IMG/VR virus record: IMGVR_UViG_3300022868_000022
Location: 1-58,245 of that record
Origin: a virus
DNA: 58,245 nucleotides
Strand: one strand, 5' to 3'
Below the pieces are notes generated by a model that saw only the letters and a list, made by a program, of their open reading frames with translations, made no database searches and was not told the origin of the DNA. Positions 1 through 7,271 of the stretch are shown here, piece by piece; positions within the stretch are counted from its first letter, which is position 1, and each line of letters opens with the position of its first letter. The position numbers and the translations under genes are program-made.

Positions 1-690
1 TGTTGTTCCGCTAGTACCTGTTGTACCACTTGTACCACTAGTTCCTGTAGTACCGCTTGATCCGCTAGTACCGCTTGTACCATCTGTCCCTGAAGTACCA
101 CTTGTTCCACTTGTTCCTGTTGTACCACTTGTTCCACTAGTACCTGTTGTACCACTTGTACCATCTGTCCCTGATGAACCGTTAGTACCGCTTGTACCAT
201 CTGTTCCTGAAGTACCAGATGTACCACTTGTTCCTGTTGTTCCGCTAGTACCTGTTGTACCACTTGTACCGCTTGAGCCGTCAGTACCGCTTGAGCCGTT
301 AGTACCACTTGAGCCATCTGTCCCTGAAGTACCGCTTGAACCACTTGTTCCACTAGTACCTGTTGTACCACTTGTTCCGGCAGTACCAGATGTACCACTT
401 GAACCGCTTGGCCCTTGTCTTATTATATCAACTTTATCATATGTTATGTCACTAACAACAATATCAAATAATTGTGATGTACTATAATCAGTATTATCAA
501 CATAGAATTGAAATAGTCCATAACTATCTGATTGTATCTGTGGAGCTACTTCAATAGCAATACCACCAGTATATGATGTATATACTTTAGCAGCATCAGT
601 AGTTCCTGTTAAATATATGGTTACATCAATACCAGATTTAATGTTGCCATATGAGTCTCTTGAGCGTCCATTAAAGCTATATCTACTCAT
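1..690 (-). CDS. Collagen-like tail fibre/adhesin protein, partial (C-terminus beyond the window)
   Basis: The reading frame opens at the ATG complementary to 688-690 and stays open to the window edge, so only the N-terminal about 230 residues are present. Residues 1-92 form a small globular domain (MSRYSFNGRSRDSYGN...VTIYLTGTT) that resembles the start of the virion protein at 33351-33965 (VTIYL versus ITIYLATTS, a GGIA segment, then GLFQFYV versus GFFEFWI). From about base 412 down to base 1 the protein is uninterrupted Gly-X-Y triplets, mostly GTS, GTT, GSS, GTD and GTN, with proline only in the first triplet. This is a Thr/Ser-rich collagen-like stalk, typical of phage fibres. It ends a row of minus-strand virion-type genes. 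A fibre role is inferred. Confidence 0.75.
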   Translation of the reverse strand, partial: MSRYSFNGRSRDSYGNIKSGIDVTIYLTGTTDAAKVYTSYTGGIAIEVAPQIQSDSYGLFQFYVDNTDYSTSQLFDIVVSDITYDKVDIIRQGPSGSSGTSGTAGTSGTTGTSGTSGSSGTSGTDGSSGTNGSSGTDGSSGTSGTTGTSGTTGTSGTSGTSGTDGTSGTNGSSGTDGTSGTTGTSGTSGTTGTSGTSGTSGTDGTSGTSGSSGTTGTSGTSGTTGTSGTT

Positions 691-723
691 ATATTATCCC
701 GATTTTATTAAATATATTTTTCA

Positions 724-876
724 TTAGAAAATGTCACCTACCGTAAATGTTTCAATCCAATCCAATAATATCTTATATAAAGGATGGTCAGTATTATATG
801 TTCTTAATTCAAAATTTAAGATATCTGATGTATTATCAAAATTTAAGATATCTGATGTATTATCAAAATTTGGCAT
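724..876 (-). CDS. Small 50-residue protein with a duplicated NFDNTSDIL segment
   Basis: The protein starts MPNFDNTSDILNF and ends WIETFTVGDIF. Its ATG overlaps the stop of the upstream gene (TAATG), which implies translational coupling. A 9-residue block is perfectly duplicated by a 27-bp tandem repeat. No family is recognised. Its position between two virion-type genes suggests a tail-fibre or baseplate accessory role, by context only. Confidence 0.6.
   Translation of the reverse strand: MPNFDNTSDILNFDNTSDILNFELRTYNTDHPLYKILLDWIETFTVGDIF
811..864. repeat. 27-bp tandem repeat, two perfect copies
   Basis: Copies lie at 811-837 and 838-864, and a third partial copy begins at 865. The unit keeps the reading frame of the 50-residue protein and adds nine residues per copy, so it looks like a slippage duplication inside a gene. 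Confidence 0.9.
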
Positions 877-1166
877 TATAATTCTTCCACATTTAATTTA
901 GTTTTATGATAATAGGTATAACTATCTTTGACTATACGCCACACTATCTCATATTCATCCACAGTAGCCGTAACTTCCGTATTAACTAAAGCATAAATTT
1001 TATTTTCAGTAACTAAGCAATCAGCTTCAGCTTTAACTGTTGTACCATCACTATCTACAACACTAAAATATGCTCCTGAAGGATCAAAATCATCATCATC
1101 CTGATCTCTTATAGTAATTTCAACTGCTCGAATTTCACCCTGATAAAATGTTATATATGTTTTCAA
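876..1166 (-). CDS. Small beta-rich virion-type protein (baseplate or fibre accessory)
   Basis: This 96-residue protein opens MKTYITFYQGEIRAVEITIRD and consists of alternating beta-type segments with an acidic loop (DQDDDDFDPSG). The pattern, a short Ig-like strand sandwich in which a polymer input is stated in terms of a value and a type, resembles N-terminal domains of phage baseplate upper/fibre proteins (BppU-like); this is fold resemblance only. A TATAAATA late promoter lies upstream at 1188-1195 and an AGAAGG ribosome-binding site precedes the start. The stop overlaps the next start. Confidence 0.6.
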   Translation of the reverse strand: MKTYITFYQGEIRAVEITIRDQDDDDFDPSGAYFSVVDSDGTTVKAEADCLVTENKIYALVNTEVTATVDEYEIVWRIVKDSYTYYHKTKLNVEEL

Positions 1167-1187
1167 ATATTATACCTTCTATAAAGT

Positions 1188-1195
1188 TATTTATA
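1188..1195 (-). promoter_or_regulatory. T4-type late promoter box TATAAATA
   Basis: The plus-strand sequence tatttata is an exact TATAAATA on the minus strand, about 22 bases upstream of the start at 1166 and overlapping the 3' end of the upstream gene. A gp55-type sigma factor encoded at 34375 could recognise it. Confidence 0.65.
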
Positions 1196-1709
1196 CTTTT
1201 CCGCCAAAAATATCTTTAAGACTACCAAATAGACCTCTTTTTTTAACCTTTTTATATTTACTAGCAAGTCCTCTAAGAGCTTGTTTAGAAAAGTCTTTAT
1301 GAAAACTACCTACAACAGCTTTCTCTAAATCATCAAATGGCACTTCTTTAAGATTTTTTATGTAATATGTAGGGCTATAAAAATATCTTCTTACAGCAAT
1401 ATCCATAAAAGGATAATAAGTTTTAACAATACGCCATGTAAGCTTCATATCACCTTTAGTACGTTTAAGTACCTTTACCCATTCTTTTACAAACCTTTTT
1501 CTTTGAGATCTGGGAAGGTAATTAAGATTCACGCCCTGACAAAAACGCCACTGGCGACCTGTTTTTGGATGCGTGCCACTAAAACTATACATATGAAAAT
1601 ATAATGGTATTGGATCATTTTCCCATGCAGAATATCTGAAGACATACACATGACCTGACTTTAGAGTGACACCCTTTATTCTTTTTTTATATAGTACTCT
1701 TAATGCCAT
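1191..1709 (-). CDS. Conserved phage protein of unknown function, basic
   Basis: This 172-residue protein has an N-terminal beta domain (GHVYVFRYSAWENDPIPLYF), then a segment GVNLNYLPRSQRKRF, and ends in a very basic tail with a GLFGSLKDIFGGKV amphipathic end. The combination 'FRY-AW-DP-P' followed by 'NLNYLPR' recurs in large T4-like phages, but I cannot attach a verified function. It sits just downstream of the gp4-like head-completion gene, so a head or head-tail junction role is possible. Confidence 0.65.
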   Translation of the reverse strand: MALRVLYKKRIKGVTLKSGHVYVFRYSAWENDPIPLYFHMYSFSGTHPKTGRQWRFCQGVNLNYLPRSQRKRFVKEWVKVLKRTKGDMKLTWRIVKTYYPFMDIAVRRYFYSPTYYIKNLKEVPFDDLEKAVVGSFHKDFSKQALRGLASKYKKVKKRGLFGSLKDIFGGKV

Positions 1710-1788
1710 AATATTTTTCGCTACCTTTTATATTACCATTTACCATCTTTTATATATTTTGTGATATATTTTTCTAACAATTCTTTTT

Positions 1789-2250
1789 TCATTTATATAA
1801 CTCTTTCTCTGTTATAATCTTAAATATGAATCCACGCTTTCTACAAAAATCTGCAGCTGCTTTCCATTTAGCATTATTTGTTGCATATATTGCATTTTCA
1901 GATATTATAGTTTTTTGCTTCTTATTCTTACTACCTTTAGGGGCCATTACTTGATTATATGGCTTTACTTCAACAATATAAATTTTATCATCATCATTTT
2001 TATCACGAACTTTTATCATAAAGTCAGGGAAATATCTCCTTTGCTTTCGTTTTACTGGATCGTAATAAGGAATAATAACATCCTCTGAATTCCATTTAAT
2101 AATGCTTGAATTATTATCACACCATTGGCAAAAAGTTCGTTCCCACGATGATCTTGCTATTAAAGGATATGACCCAACATATTTATCTTTATTTATAGGA
2201 TTATATATTGTATGCTTTTTTGGATTAAACTGGGTTTTCATAAAGTTCAT
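1789..2250 (-). CDS. 4: Head completion nuclease, T4 gp4-like
   Basis: The 153-residue protein closely follows T4 gp4 (150 residues): N-terminal NPINKDKYVGSYPLIARSSW, then ERTFCQWCDNN, KWNSEDVIIPYYDPVKRK, RRYFPDF, IVEVKP and C-terminal ITEKELYK. The FPDF plus E-V-K pairing is the PD-(D/E)XK nuclease core. In T4, gp4 acts with gp50 and gp65 on packaged DNA ends before tail joining. The first ATG (2250) lies inside the end of the preceding small gene; the second, MKTQF at 2241, is an alternative start. Confidence 0.88.
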   Translation of the reverse strand: MNFMKTQFNPKKHTIYNPINKDKYVGSYPLIARSSWERTFCQWCDNNSSIIKWNSEDVIIPYYDPVKRKQRRYFPDFMIKVRDKNDDDKIYIVEVKPYNQVMAPKGSKNKKQKTIISENAIYATNNAKWKAAADFCRKRGFIFKIITEKELYK

Positions 2251-2365
2251 ATAATTTCTCTTTTGATATAGAACATTTAGATCTTTTTATATTATTTTTT
2301 ATAGCTGTTATCATTTCAAGATTATATATACTACTCATAATTTCAATTGGTATATTATAAGACAT
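2225..2365 (-). CDS. 46-residue hypothetical protein overlapping the gp4-like gene
   Basis: The frame starts MSYNIPIEIMSS and ends KLYELYENPV. It begins one base before the stop of the 2367-2633 gene and overlaps the gp4-like start by 26 bases, a compact arrangement typical of coupled genes. It is mostly alpha-helical and charged. No family is recognised. Confidence 0.55.
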   Translation of the reverse strand: MSYNIPIEIMSSIYNLEMITAIKNNIKRSKCSISKEKLYELYENPV

Positions 2366-2366
2366 A

Positions 2367-2633
2367 TTAATAATTTAGCATTGAAGCATCTCTTAATCTT
2401 TCATATAAACCTTTTGATATAGATATTATTTTTTTACTGTTTTGGTCTTTTTTTTGCATATCATCAAGTTTTTTAATAGCTATTTTCAAATCTTTCATTT
2501 CACCATCAATTAATTTTCTAATTCTTTTATATTTAACAGATAAATCATTATTATCATCTTCACTTATACCAACATTGCTTAAGCTTCCTTTGTCTAAATT
2601 ATATCCTTCAAGTCTATTATATTCTTGTGCCAT
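2367..2633 (-). CDS. Small protein A of a pair with identical 22-residue N-termini
   Basis: This 88-residue protein starts MAQEYNRLEGYNLDKGSLSN, identical to its upstream neighbour, and then diverges into a charged helical body (KYKRIRKLIDGEMKDLKIAIKK). The DNA encoding the shared end is almost identical too. A short shared head with unrelated bodies suggests a targeting or assembly signal, as in the leader family nearby. Function is unknown. Confidence 0.65.
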   Translation of the reverse strand: MAQEYNRLEGYNLDKGSLSNVGISEDDNNDLSVKYKRIRKLIDGEMKDLKIAIKKLDDMQKKDQNSKKIISISKGLYERLRDASMLNY

Positions 2634-2642
2634 AATTACTCC

Positions 2643-2888
2643 TTATATTTTTTTAATTAAACTATCTATAACCCTTTTAACATTACTTAATATTTTTTTT
2701 CCTAATTTTATATTGTCACTATTAATAGCTGTTTCAGCACTTTTAGTATATCCTGTTATTGTATTAAAAAGACTGTTAATTTCAGCTTGATATCCAGGCA
2801 ATCCAGTATTTTCTTCATTAACACCTACATTACTTAAGCTTCCTTTGTCTAAATTATATCCTTCAAGTCTATTATATTCTTGTGCCAT
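2643..2888 (-). CDS. Small protein B of a pair with identical 22-residue N-termini
   Basis: The first 22 residues equal those of the 2367-2633 product. The remaining 59 residues (QAEINSLFNTITGYTKSAET...) are a different helical segment. It has a good AAGGAG ribosome-binding site and a TATAAATA late promoter at 2919-2926, so it is probably a late virion or head-assembly protein. No known family is recognised. Confidence 0.65.
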   Translation of the reverse strand: MAQEYNRLEGYNLDKGSLSNVGVNEENTGLPGYQAEINSLFNTITGYTKSAETAINSDNIKLGKKILSNVKRVIDSLIKKI

Positions 2889-2918
2889 AATTGCTCCTTA
2901 TAAAATTATTATCATTAG

Positions 2919-2926
2919 TATTTATA
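2919..2926 (-). promoter_or_regulatory. T4-type late promoter box TATAAATA
   Basis: An exact minus-strand TATAAATA lies about 31 bases upstream of the start at 2888, in the only sizeable gap of this gene run. It would drive the paired small genes and the gp4-like gene. Confidence 0.7.
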
Positions 2927-2945
2927 ATTATTTATGATATTTTTG

Positions 2946-3251
2946 TTAAATTATTTTTATTAAACTGGATTTATCGAAAAAATCTTTGTGGGTGTTGTAC
3001 CATTTGTTAAGTTTAGGAAGGTATAATTTGCTTATTTTATCGAAGGTTTCATCTTCTTTAATTTCTTCTGTATCTGTATGCATATCAAATGCTAAAATTA
3101 TATTAAGAATATTATTTCTTTGTTGTTCTGTTAATGTTTCTGGATCAAATGATACTATAAGATCAACAATTTTTTTAAAAATCTTTTTGTCAAATCCTAC
3201 CTTAGTGCCTGGTGGTATGCCATATTCTGTTATATAATTTTTAAATCTCAT
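2946..3251 (-). CDS. Leader-bearing protein, unknown function
   Basis: The 101-residue protein begins MRFKNYITEYG, a clear member of the short leader family with an I-x-E ending. The rest is helical (FKKIVDLIVSFDPETLTEQQ, then a KISKLYLPKLNKWYNTHKDF tail). By analogy with T4 internal proteins the predicted cleavage is after Glu-9. No catalytic motif is visible. Confidence 0.65.
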   Translation of the reverse strand: MRFKNYITEYGIPPGTKVGFDKKIFKKIVDLIVSFDPETLTEQQRNNILNIILAFDMHTDTEEIKEDETFDKISKLYLPKLNKWYNTHKDFFDKSSLIKII

Positions 3252-3272
3252 AATTACCTGATATACTTATAT

Positions 3273-3662
3273 TTAATGGTACTTTACGATTTTCCGACCC
3301 GTAGCAGTTTTCCCAGATTTAGCCATTCTATTTGTCATTCTTGACCGTTGCTTACCTGCAGCACTTCTTTTAAATCTGGATTTCTTTCTTTTTATAGCTG
3401 ATTTATGAGTTCTGTAATATCGTTTAGTCTGCATTCGTTTTTGTGACTTGGTTCTTTGAGCTAGTCTAATCTCATGCATATCAATATCATCAAAATCAAG
3501 CTCATCATATATAGATTCAAGCATCATACGTTGTTCATCTGACATCATATCTTCTTGCTCATTAGTCAAAGATATTAAGAAATCAGCCATCTTACTAAAT
3601 GTCTCATCGTCATAGTCTTCATCACCATCAATATAATTGTCAATTTGTTCTAATATGCTCAT
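3273..3662 (-). CDS. Acidic-basic bipartite protein, possible prohead core/scaffold component
   Basis: The N-terminal about 70 residues are strongly acidic (MSILEQIDNYIDGDEDYDD, MLESIYDELDFDDIDMHEI). The C-terminal about 60 residues are extremely basic (RYYRTHKSAIKRKKSRFKRS, GKTATGRKIVKYH). The start resembles the long leader (I..IDNYI.) without a clean glutamate. A small, charge-split helical protein between leader genes is compatible with a prohead core protein like T4 gp67/gp68, but that is by composition and context only. Confidence 0.6.
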   Translation of the reverse strand: MSILEQIDNYIDGDEDYDDETFSKMADFLISLTNEQEDMMSDEQRMMLESIYDELDFDDIDMHEIRLAQRTKSQKRMQTKRYYRTHKSAIKRKKSRFKRSAAGKQRSRMTNRMAKSGKTATGRKIVKYH

Positions 3663-3664
3663 AG

Positions 3665-4030
3665 TTAATCCTTTATACCAGCTTCTTCTTCCATCTTTTT
3701 AAGTCTAGTATAGTAATCTTTTATTTCTGCCAAATGGTCTTTAGCTATACGCTCAGCAATAACAGGGCTTGAAGTATGCTCTTTTTCAATATCTATACCT
3801 AAACTCAATTCATTGTCATCATATGTTCCTTTAAAGTCTTTAGACCTACCTGATCCAAAGAATGAACCTAATAATTTATATATTACTTCTTCAAATTTAT
3901 GCTTATTTATCCCTAATTCATCAGCTAGATTATGAATTTCATCATCTTTTGGATTAGAATTTTTTAAGAAAAATTCTATTATATCGGCTGTAACATCCTT
4001 TTCTTCATTCAAATACTCATAAAATTTCAT
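3665..4030 (-). CDS. Leader-bearing DUF5661-like protein
   Basis: It begins with the leader MKFYEYLNEE. The remainder matches what I recall of the DUF5661 family: an ELGINKHKFEEVIYKLL segment, then a Gly/Ser loop (SFFGSGRSKDF) and a C-terminal HLAEIKDYYTRLKKMEEEAG block. That family occurs in bacteria and phages without an established activity. The leader appears to have been added to a free-standing domain. Confidence 0.65.
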   Translation of the reverse strand: MKFYEYLNEEKDVTADIIEFFLKNSNPKDDEIHNLADELGINKHKFEEVIYKLLGSFFGSGRSKDFKGTYDDNELSLGIDIEKEHTSSPVIAERIAKDHLAEIKDYYTRLKKMEEEAGIKD

Positions 4031-4037
4031 ATAACAC

Positions 4038-4331
4038 CTATTTTAAGCTTAATCTCTTTCTTAATTCATTCTTAATAAATAGCATATCAGGCCCTTTAAG
4101 ACCTTTATTTTCAATTTCATAGATAATGATATTATATTTTTCTCTATTAGAAATATCCTTTTCTCTTTGTTGATCTACAGCACTTTTATCAATCTCTTTT
4201 AAATAAATTGAAATTAAAAAATTGATAATCTTTTTGTCAATCTTTTTCTTAATAGCATCTTTAATACCACTTTCCATAATAATATCTTTATCTTCCAAAT
4301 ACCTGGCTATTTTATTTTCAATGCCTATCAT
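4038..4331 (-). CDS. Leader-type small protein, unknown function
   Basis: This 97-residue lysine-rich helical protein starts MIGIENKIARYLEDKD, matching the longer leader variant (I..KI.+YL.+). The body contains DKKIINFLISIYLKEIDKSA. The gene is separated by one base from its upstream neighbour. No domain is recognised. Confidence 0.55.
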   Translation of the reverse strand: MIGIENKIARYLEDKDIIMESGIKDAIKKKIDKKIINFLISIYLKEIDKSAVDQQREKDISNREKYNIIIYEIENKGLKGPDMLFIKNELRKRLSLK

Positions 4332-4332
4332 A

Positions 4333-4518
4333 TTAATCCTTGTCTTTAGTCCATTCTTTTTCGATCTGATTAAAAAATTCTTTTTTCTTATCGGCTGAAA
4401 GTTTTGCAGGTGATGTTACATTAAATTCTTTAAGTTTTTTCTTAAAAAACTTTTGATAAGCTGTTTCCTCTGTTAATGTACCCATAGTTAAATCTATTTT
4501 ATCAATAATATCATTCAT
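4333..4518 (-). CDS. Leader-type 61-residue protein
   Basis: It starts MNDIIDKIDLTMGTLTEE, a long-leader variant ending in L-T-E. The body KFFKKKLKEFNVTSPAKLS followed by KKKEFFNQIEKEW is a small helical domain also seen, as I recall, in other large phages without function. An AAAGGAGA ribosome-binding site is present and it is the first gene of the minus-strand late operon. Confidence 0.6.
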   Translation of the reverse strand: MNDIIDKIDLTMGTLTEETAYQKFFKKKLKEFNVTSPAKLSADKKKEFFNQIEKEWTKDKD

Positions 4519-4552
4519 TATACGATCTCCTTTATTTTATTTATCACATTGA

Positions 4553-4560
4553 TATTTATA
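4553..4560 (-). promoter_or_regulatory. T4-type late promoter box, leftward
   Basis: An exact minus-strand TATAAATA in the divergent intergenic region drives the gene starting at 4518. The start site would fall near 4547 with AAAGGAGA downstream, so this is a standard leader. Confidence 0.75.
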
Positions 4561-4577
4561 TTTTTATTGCTATTATT

Positions 4578-4585
4578 TATAAATA
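4578..4585 (+). promoter_or_regulatory. T4-type late promoter box, rightward
   Basis: An exact TATAAATA lies only 10 bases before the ATG at 4596. With T4 late-promoter spacing, transcription would start near 4591, leaving about five untranslated bases and no ribosome-binding site. Confidence 0.7.
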
Positions 4586-4595
4586 ATATTAAATT

Positions 4596-5219
4596 ATGGA
4601 CAAAATAATTATATTAGGTAAAGGCAAGTCATTAGAAAGATTATCAGAAGTAATAAAATATGCTAACAATTGTGTATTTGTAGATAATTTTAGCCCAGAG
4701 ATTGAATATTTTTGGGATATCCTAAAAGATAAAAATGTTTATCATTTCACTAATGGTATGATTAAAGGGGCTTTAGATAAAAAATATTATGATTTATTTA
4801 ACATTAAAGAATCTTATGCTAGGTCCACTATATTTCCAAAATTAAAATATGCTGATAATCAAATAAAGTTATATACCGATTATTATGAAAATATATTAAA
4901 TGTTAAAATGATACATGTTTCTGAAGAATATCATATAAAATATAAGACCATAAAGAATACAGGTATATATGCTGTATTGTGGGCATCAGAAACTTTAGGA
5001 CTTCATGATATATGGATTTGTGGATTTGATTTTCATCAGGACAATTATTTTTTAAATGATAACAAAGGTATAAGAATGATGAAAGGTAGATATGATGATG
5101 CTATAAGTGATTTTATTGATATAATTAAAACATTTCCTAATATAACATACCATATAGTGTTATCAAAAAAGATTAATAAAAATACTTTTAAAGGTTTACA
5201 GAATATAAATATTATATAA
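4596..5219 (+). CDS. DUF115/GT42-like Rossmann protein (possible glycan enzyme)
   Basis: The 207-residue protein starts with a Rossmann-like beta strand and loop (IIILGKGKSLERL). In the second half it carries NTGIYAVLWASETLGLHDIW followed by ICGFDF. The pattern TG..A...A..LG...I...G.DF is typical of the DUF115/MptE and sialyltransferase-type (GT42) families. It is the first rightward gene after the divergent promoters and lacks a visible ribosome-binding site. Substrate is unknown; a glycosyltransferase-like role is inferred from fold features. Confidence 0.55.
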   Translation: MDKIIILGKGKSLERLSEVIKYANNCVFVDNFSPEIEYFWDILKDKNVYHFTNGMIKGALDKKYYDLFNIKESYARSTIFPKLKYADNQIKLYTDYYENILNVKMIHVSEEYHIKYKTIKNTGIYAVLWASETLGLHDIWICGFDFHQDNYFLNDNKGIRMMKGRYDDAISDFIDIIKTFPNITYHIVLSKKINKNTFKGLQNINII

Positions 5220-5222
5220 ATA
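5204..5222 (+). promoter_or_regulatory. Two overlapping TATAAATA late promoter boxes
   Basis: Exact boxes occur at 5204-5211 and 5215-5222, overlapping the end of the preceding gene. The second predicts a transcript starting at or next to the ATG at 5228, and the first leaves a leader of about ten bases with only weak AGAG. Confidence 0.65.
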
Positions 5223-5227
5223 GAGAT

Positions 5228-5899
5228 ATGAGACTTAAAAATTATTTAACGGAATTAGCATCTAATTATGGCAAAGGAATCACAATGGTTGATATTGATG
5301 AAACATTGTTTAACACGTTTGCTAAAATTAAAGTAATTAAAAATGGTAAAGTAATTAAAGAGCTTGATAATCAAGAGTTTAATACATATGAACTTAAACC
5401 AAATGAATCATTTAATTTTGATGAATTTAGAAGTGCTGAAATATTTAATAAGACATCAATACCAATTCCCCAAACAGTTAATAGAATAAAAAGAATGATT
5501 AAGAACATTAAAGACAGAGGGTCCAAAATAGTATTTTTAACAGCTCGTGCAGATTTTGATGATAAAGAAGTATTTTTAAATACATTTCGTAAACATGGTA
5601 TACCAATAGATCAAATATATGTAGAAAGATCTGGTAATGATATAACAGGTACAGTTTCACAAAGGAAAAAGAAAATAGTATTAAGGTATCTTTTATCAGG
5701 TATGTATAGACGTTGTAGGCTCATAGATGATGATTTAAAAAATCTTAAAGATTTTTTATCAATAGAGAATGAATTACCACAAAATATAATAAATAAGATT
5801 AAAGAAATACATCATATATCTGATGATGAAACAATACCTGTTATAGAATTTTTTGCTTTGTTAGTAAAAAAAGACGGGTCATTAAAAAGAATTAAATAA
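5228..5899 (+). CDS. Leader-bearing HAD-superfamily phosphatase
   Basis: After the leader MRLKNYLTEL the protein has the HAD motifs in order: motif I MVDIDETLF (nucleophile Asp and second Asp), motif II FLTARAD, and an acidic motif IV RLIDDD with a lysine-rich stretch before it (QRKKKIVLRYLL). T4-like phages use such domains as 3'-phosphatases of polynucleotide kinase; here no kinase domain is present. The leader predicts packaging in the capsid and cleavage after Glu-9. The substrate could be a nucleic-acid 3' end or a small phosphate ester. Confidence 0.8.
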   Translation: MRLKNYLTELASNYGKGITMVDIDETLFNTFAKIKVIKNGKVIKELDNQEFNTYELKPNESFNFDEFRSAEIFNKTSIPIPQTVNRIKRMIKNIKDRGSKIVFLTARADFDDKEVFLNTFRKHGIPIDQIYVERSGNDITGTVSQRKKKIVLRYLLSGMYRRCRLIDDDLKNLKDFLSIENELPQNIINKIKEIHHISDDETIPVIEFFALLVKKDGSLKRIK

Positions 5900-5915
5900 A
5901 TAGGATAAGGATCTC

Positions 5916-6194
5916 ATGATAGTATATTCTGGAAGTAGATTAAAAGCAACAGATACAAATGGTGATACACAAAACGTATCTGATGCTGTAGTATATGCTA
6001 TATTGACTAAGAAATTAATAAATGGTGGATGGGATGCGGTATATATTGATGATGATAGAAAGATAGCTAAAAAAGGTAGTACAAAGAACTGGAATCCAAA
6101 ACCTACTATTTATAAATCATCAAATGTTCCACCAAAATTAAAAGAAAAGATAAAAAAGAAATTAAAGCAACTTAATATTGATATAATGGTGTAA
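5916..6194 (+). CDS. Small basic protein, unknown function
   Basis: This 92-residue protein has no leader (MIVYSGSRLKATDTNG). It has a central GGWDAVYIDDDRKIAKK strand-loop and a lysine-rich C-terminus (KLKEKIKKKLKQLNIDI). A ribosome-binding site AGGAT precedes the start. It lies between leader genes. No family is recognised. Confidence 0.55.
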   Translation: MIVYSGSRLKATDTNGDTQNVSDAVVYAILTKKLINGGWDAVYIDDDRKIAKKGSTKNWNPKPTIYKSSNVPPKLKEKIKKKLKQLNIDIMV

Positions 6195-6195
6195 T

Positions 6196-6714
6196 ATGAG
6201 ACTTGAGCAATATTTAAATGAATCTAAATCAATTATTTTTGTTCGTTATGGTGGATTATCAAAAATAGATCAAAAGAAATATGGTATTAGCCAGAATTTT
6301 CATAAAGCTCCAGCCAATAAAGGTATATTTGCTTTTACATGGCCTTATATTGAAGATTTTTTATGGGCATGGAAAGTGCCATTTAAAAAAGGTGAAACAG
6401 AAGATGAACAAAATAAAAGATTAAAAAAATTTATAAAAAATAATAGAAAAAAATTTACATATTCTGGATGGATATGGACACATTTTGAAAATGTTCCAAA
6501 TAATATGATAAAAAGAAGAAGTGGTTCATGGATTGAGATACATACAAGTGATTTTCAAAAATTATTCAAAAAACAAAAACATACAGATATGAAAGGATTG
6601 GATAAAAATCTTTATGGAATATCAAAAGATATTGTAAAAGACCCTTATAAAAGAGGTCTTGGTGGATTTATAAGTCGTGATCATTTAGAAGTATTTATTG
6701 AAAAAATAAATTAA
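6196..6714 (+). CDS. Leader-bearing protein, unknown function
   Basis: The leader MRLEQYLNES is identical over its first nine residues to that of the next gene, and the underlying 27 bases are the same. The body shows GIFAFTWPYIEDFLWAWKVP, a lysine-rich linker and WIWTHFENVP, with aromatic-rich strands. It ends in a GLGGFISRDHLEVFI segment. Enzyme-like strand/loop patterning is visible but no catalytic motif I recognise. Confidence 0.6.
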   Translation: MRLEQYLNESKSIIFVRYGGLSKIDQKKYGISQNFHKAPANKGIFAFTWPYIEDFLWAWKVPFKKGETEDEQNKRLKKFIKNNRKKFTYSGWIWTHFENVPNNMIKRRSGSWIEIHTSDFQKLFKKQKHTDMKGLDKNLYGISKDIVKDPYKRGLGGFISRDHLEVFIEKIN

Positions 6715-6721
6715 GGATAAT

Positions 6722-7270
6722 ATGAGACTTGAGCAATATTTAAATGAAGAAGTTATCAAATTAAGACATAGTTTTAAATTTGATAAGCTAAAAAAAGATA
6801 AGAAGTCTTTTTATAATGACCGTCAAATGGTTGGCCATGATAGAGCTATAGAAAGAGTAGATCAAATAGAAAATCTTTTTGCTAAAGTTACTAAAACAAG
6901 AAAGCAAAAAATGTTAGCATCATTGTTAATAGACTTTGACAGTACCGATTGGCATTATTTTGTAATACAAACATCAAAAAAAGATTTACAGATTTATAGC
7001 TACATATTAAGACGTATAGATAAAGTCATGCCATATAATTTATTAGCATGGCTTGATAACAAATCAGGGATATTAAAAACTCAATTAACTCATATATTAG
7101 AATATATGTCTTATTTAAGTAATGATAAAGCTTTATATCTTAAAAATTATTGTAAATCATTTAGTTTTTATGGTCTGAAATCAGATGAATCTGAAGAAAG
7201 ATTTAATAAATATCATAAAGGACTAGAAAAATATCCTTATATAAAATTTATAAAAAAGAATTGGAGATAG
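6722..7270 (+). CDS. Leader-bearing helical protein, unknown function
   Basis: The leader MRLEQYLNEE is followed by an all-helical, lysine-rich body of about 170 residues (RQMVGHDRAIERVDQIENLF, then YSYILRRIDKVMPYNLLAWL). An AAGGATAAT ribosome-binding site precedes the start. No known domain is recognised. The leader predicts an internal virion protein. Confidence 0.6.
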   Translation: MRLEQYLNEEVIKLRHSFKFDKLKKDKKSFYNDRQMVGHDRAIERVDQIENLFAKVTKTRKQKMLASLLIDFDSTDWHYFVIQTSKKDLQIYSYILRRIDKVMPYNLLAWLDNKSGILKTQLTHILEYMSYLSNDKALYLKNYCKSFSFYGLKSDESEERFNKYHKGLEKYPYIKFIKKNWR

Positions 7271-7271
7271 C

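Noticed and set aside
1720-1792. 19-codon frame MKKELLEKYITKYIKDGKW overlapping the gp4-like stop by ATGA
   Set aside because: Overlap is suggestive but the product is too short and has no ribosome-binding site, so it could be chance or a remnant.
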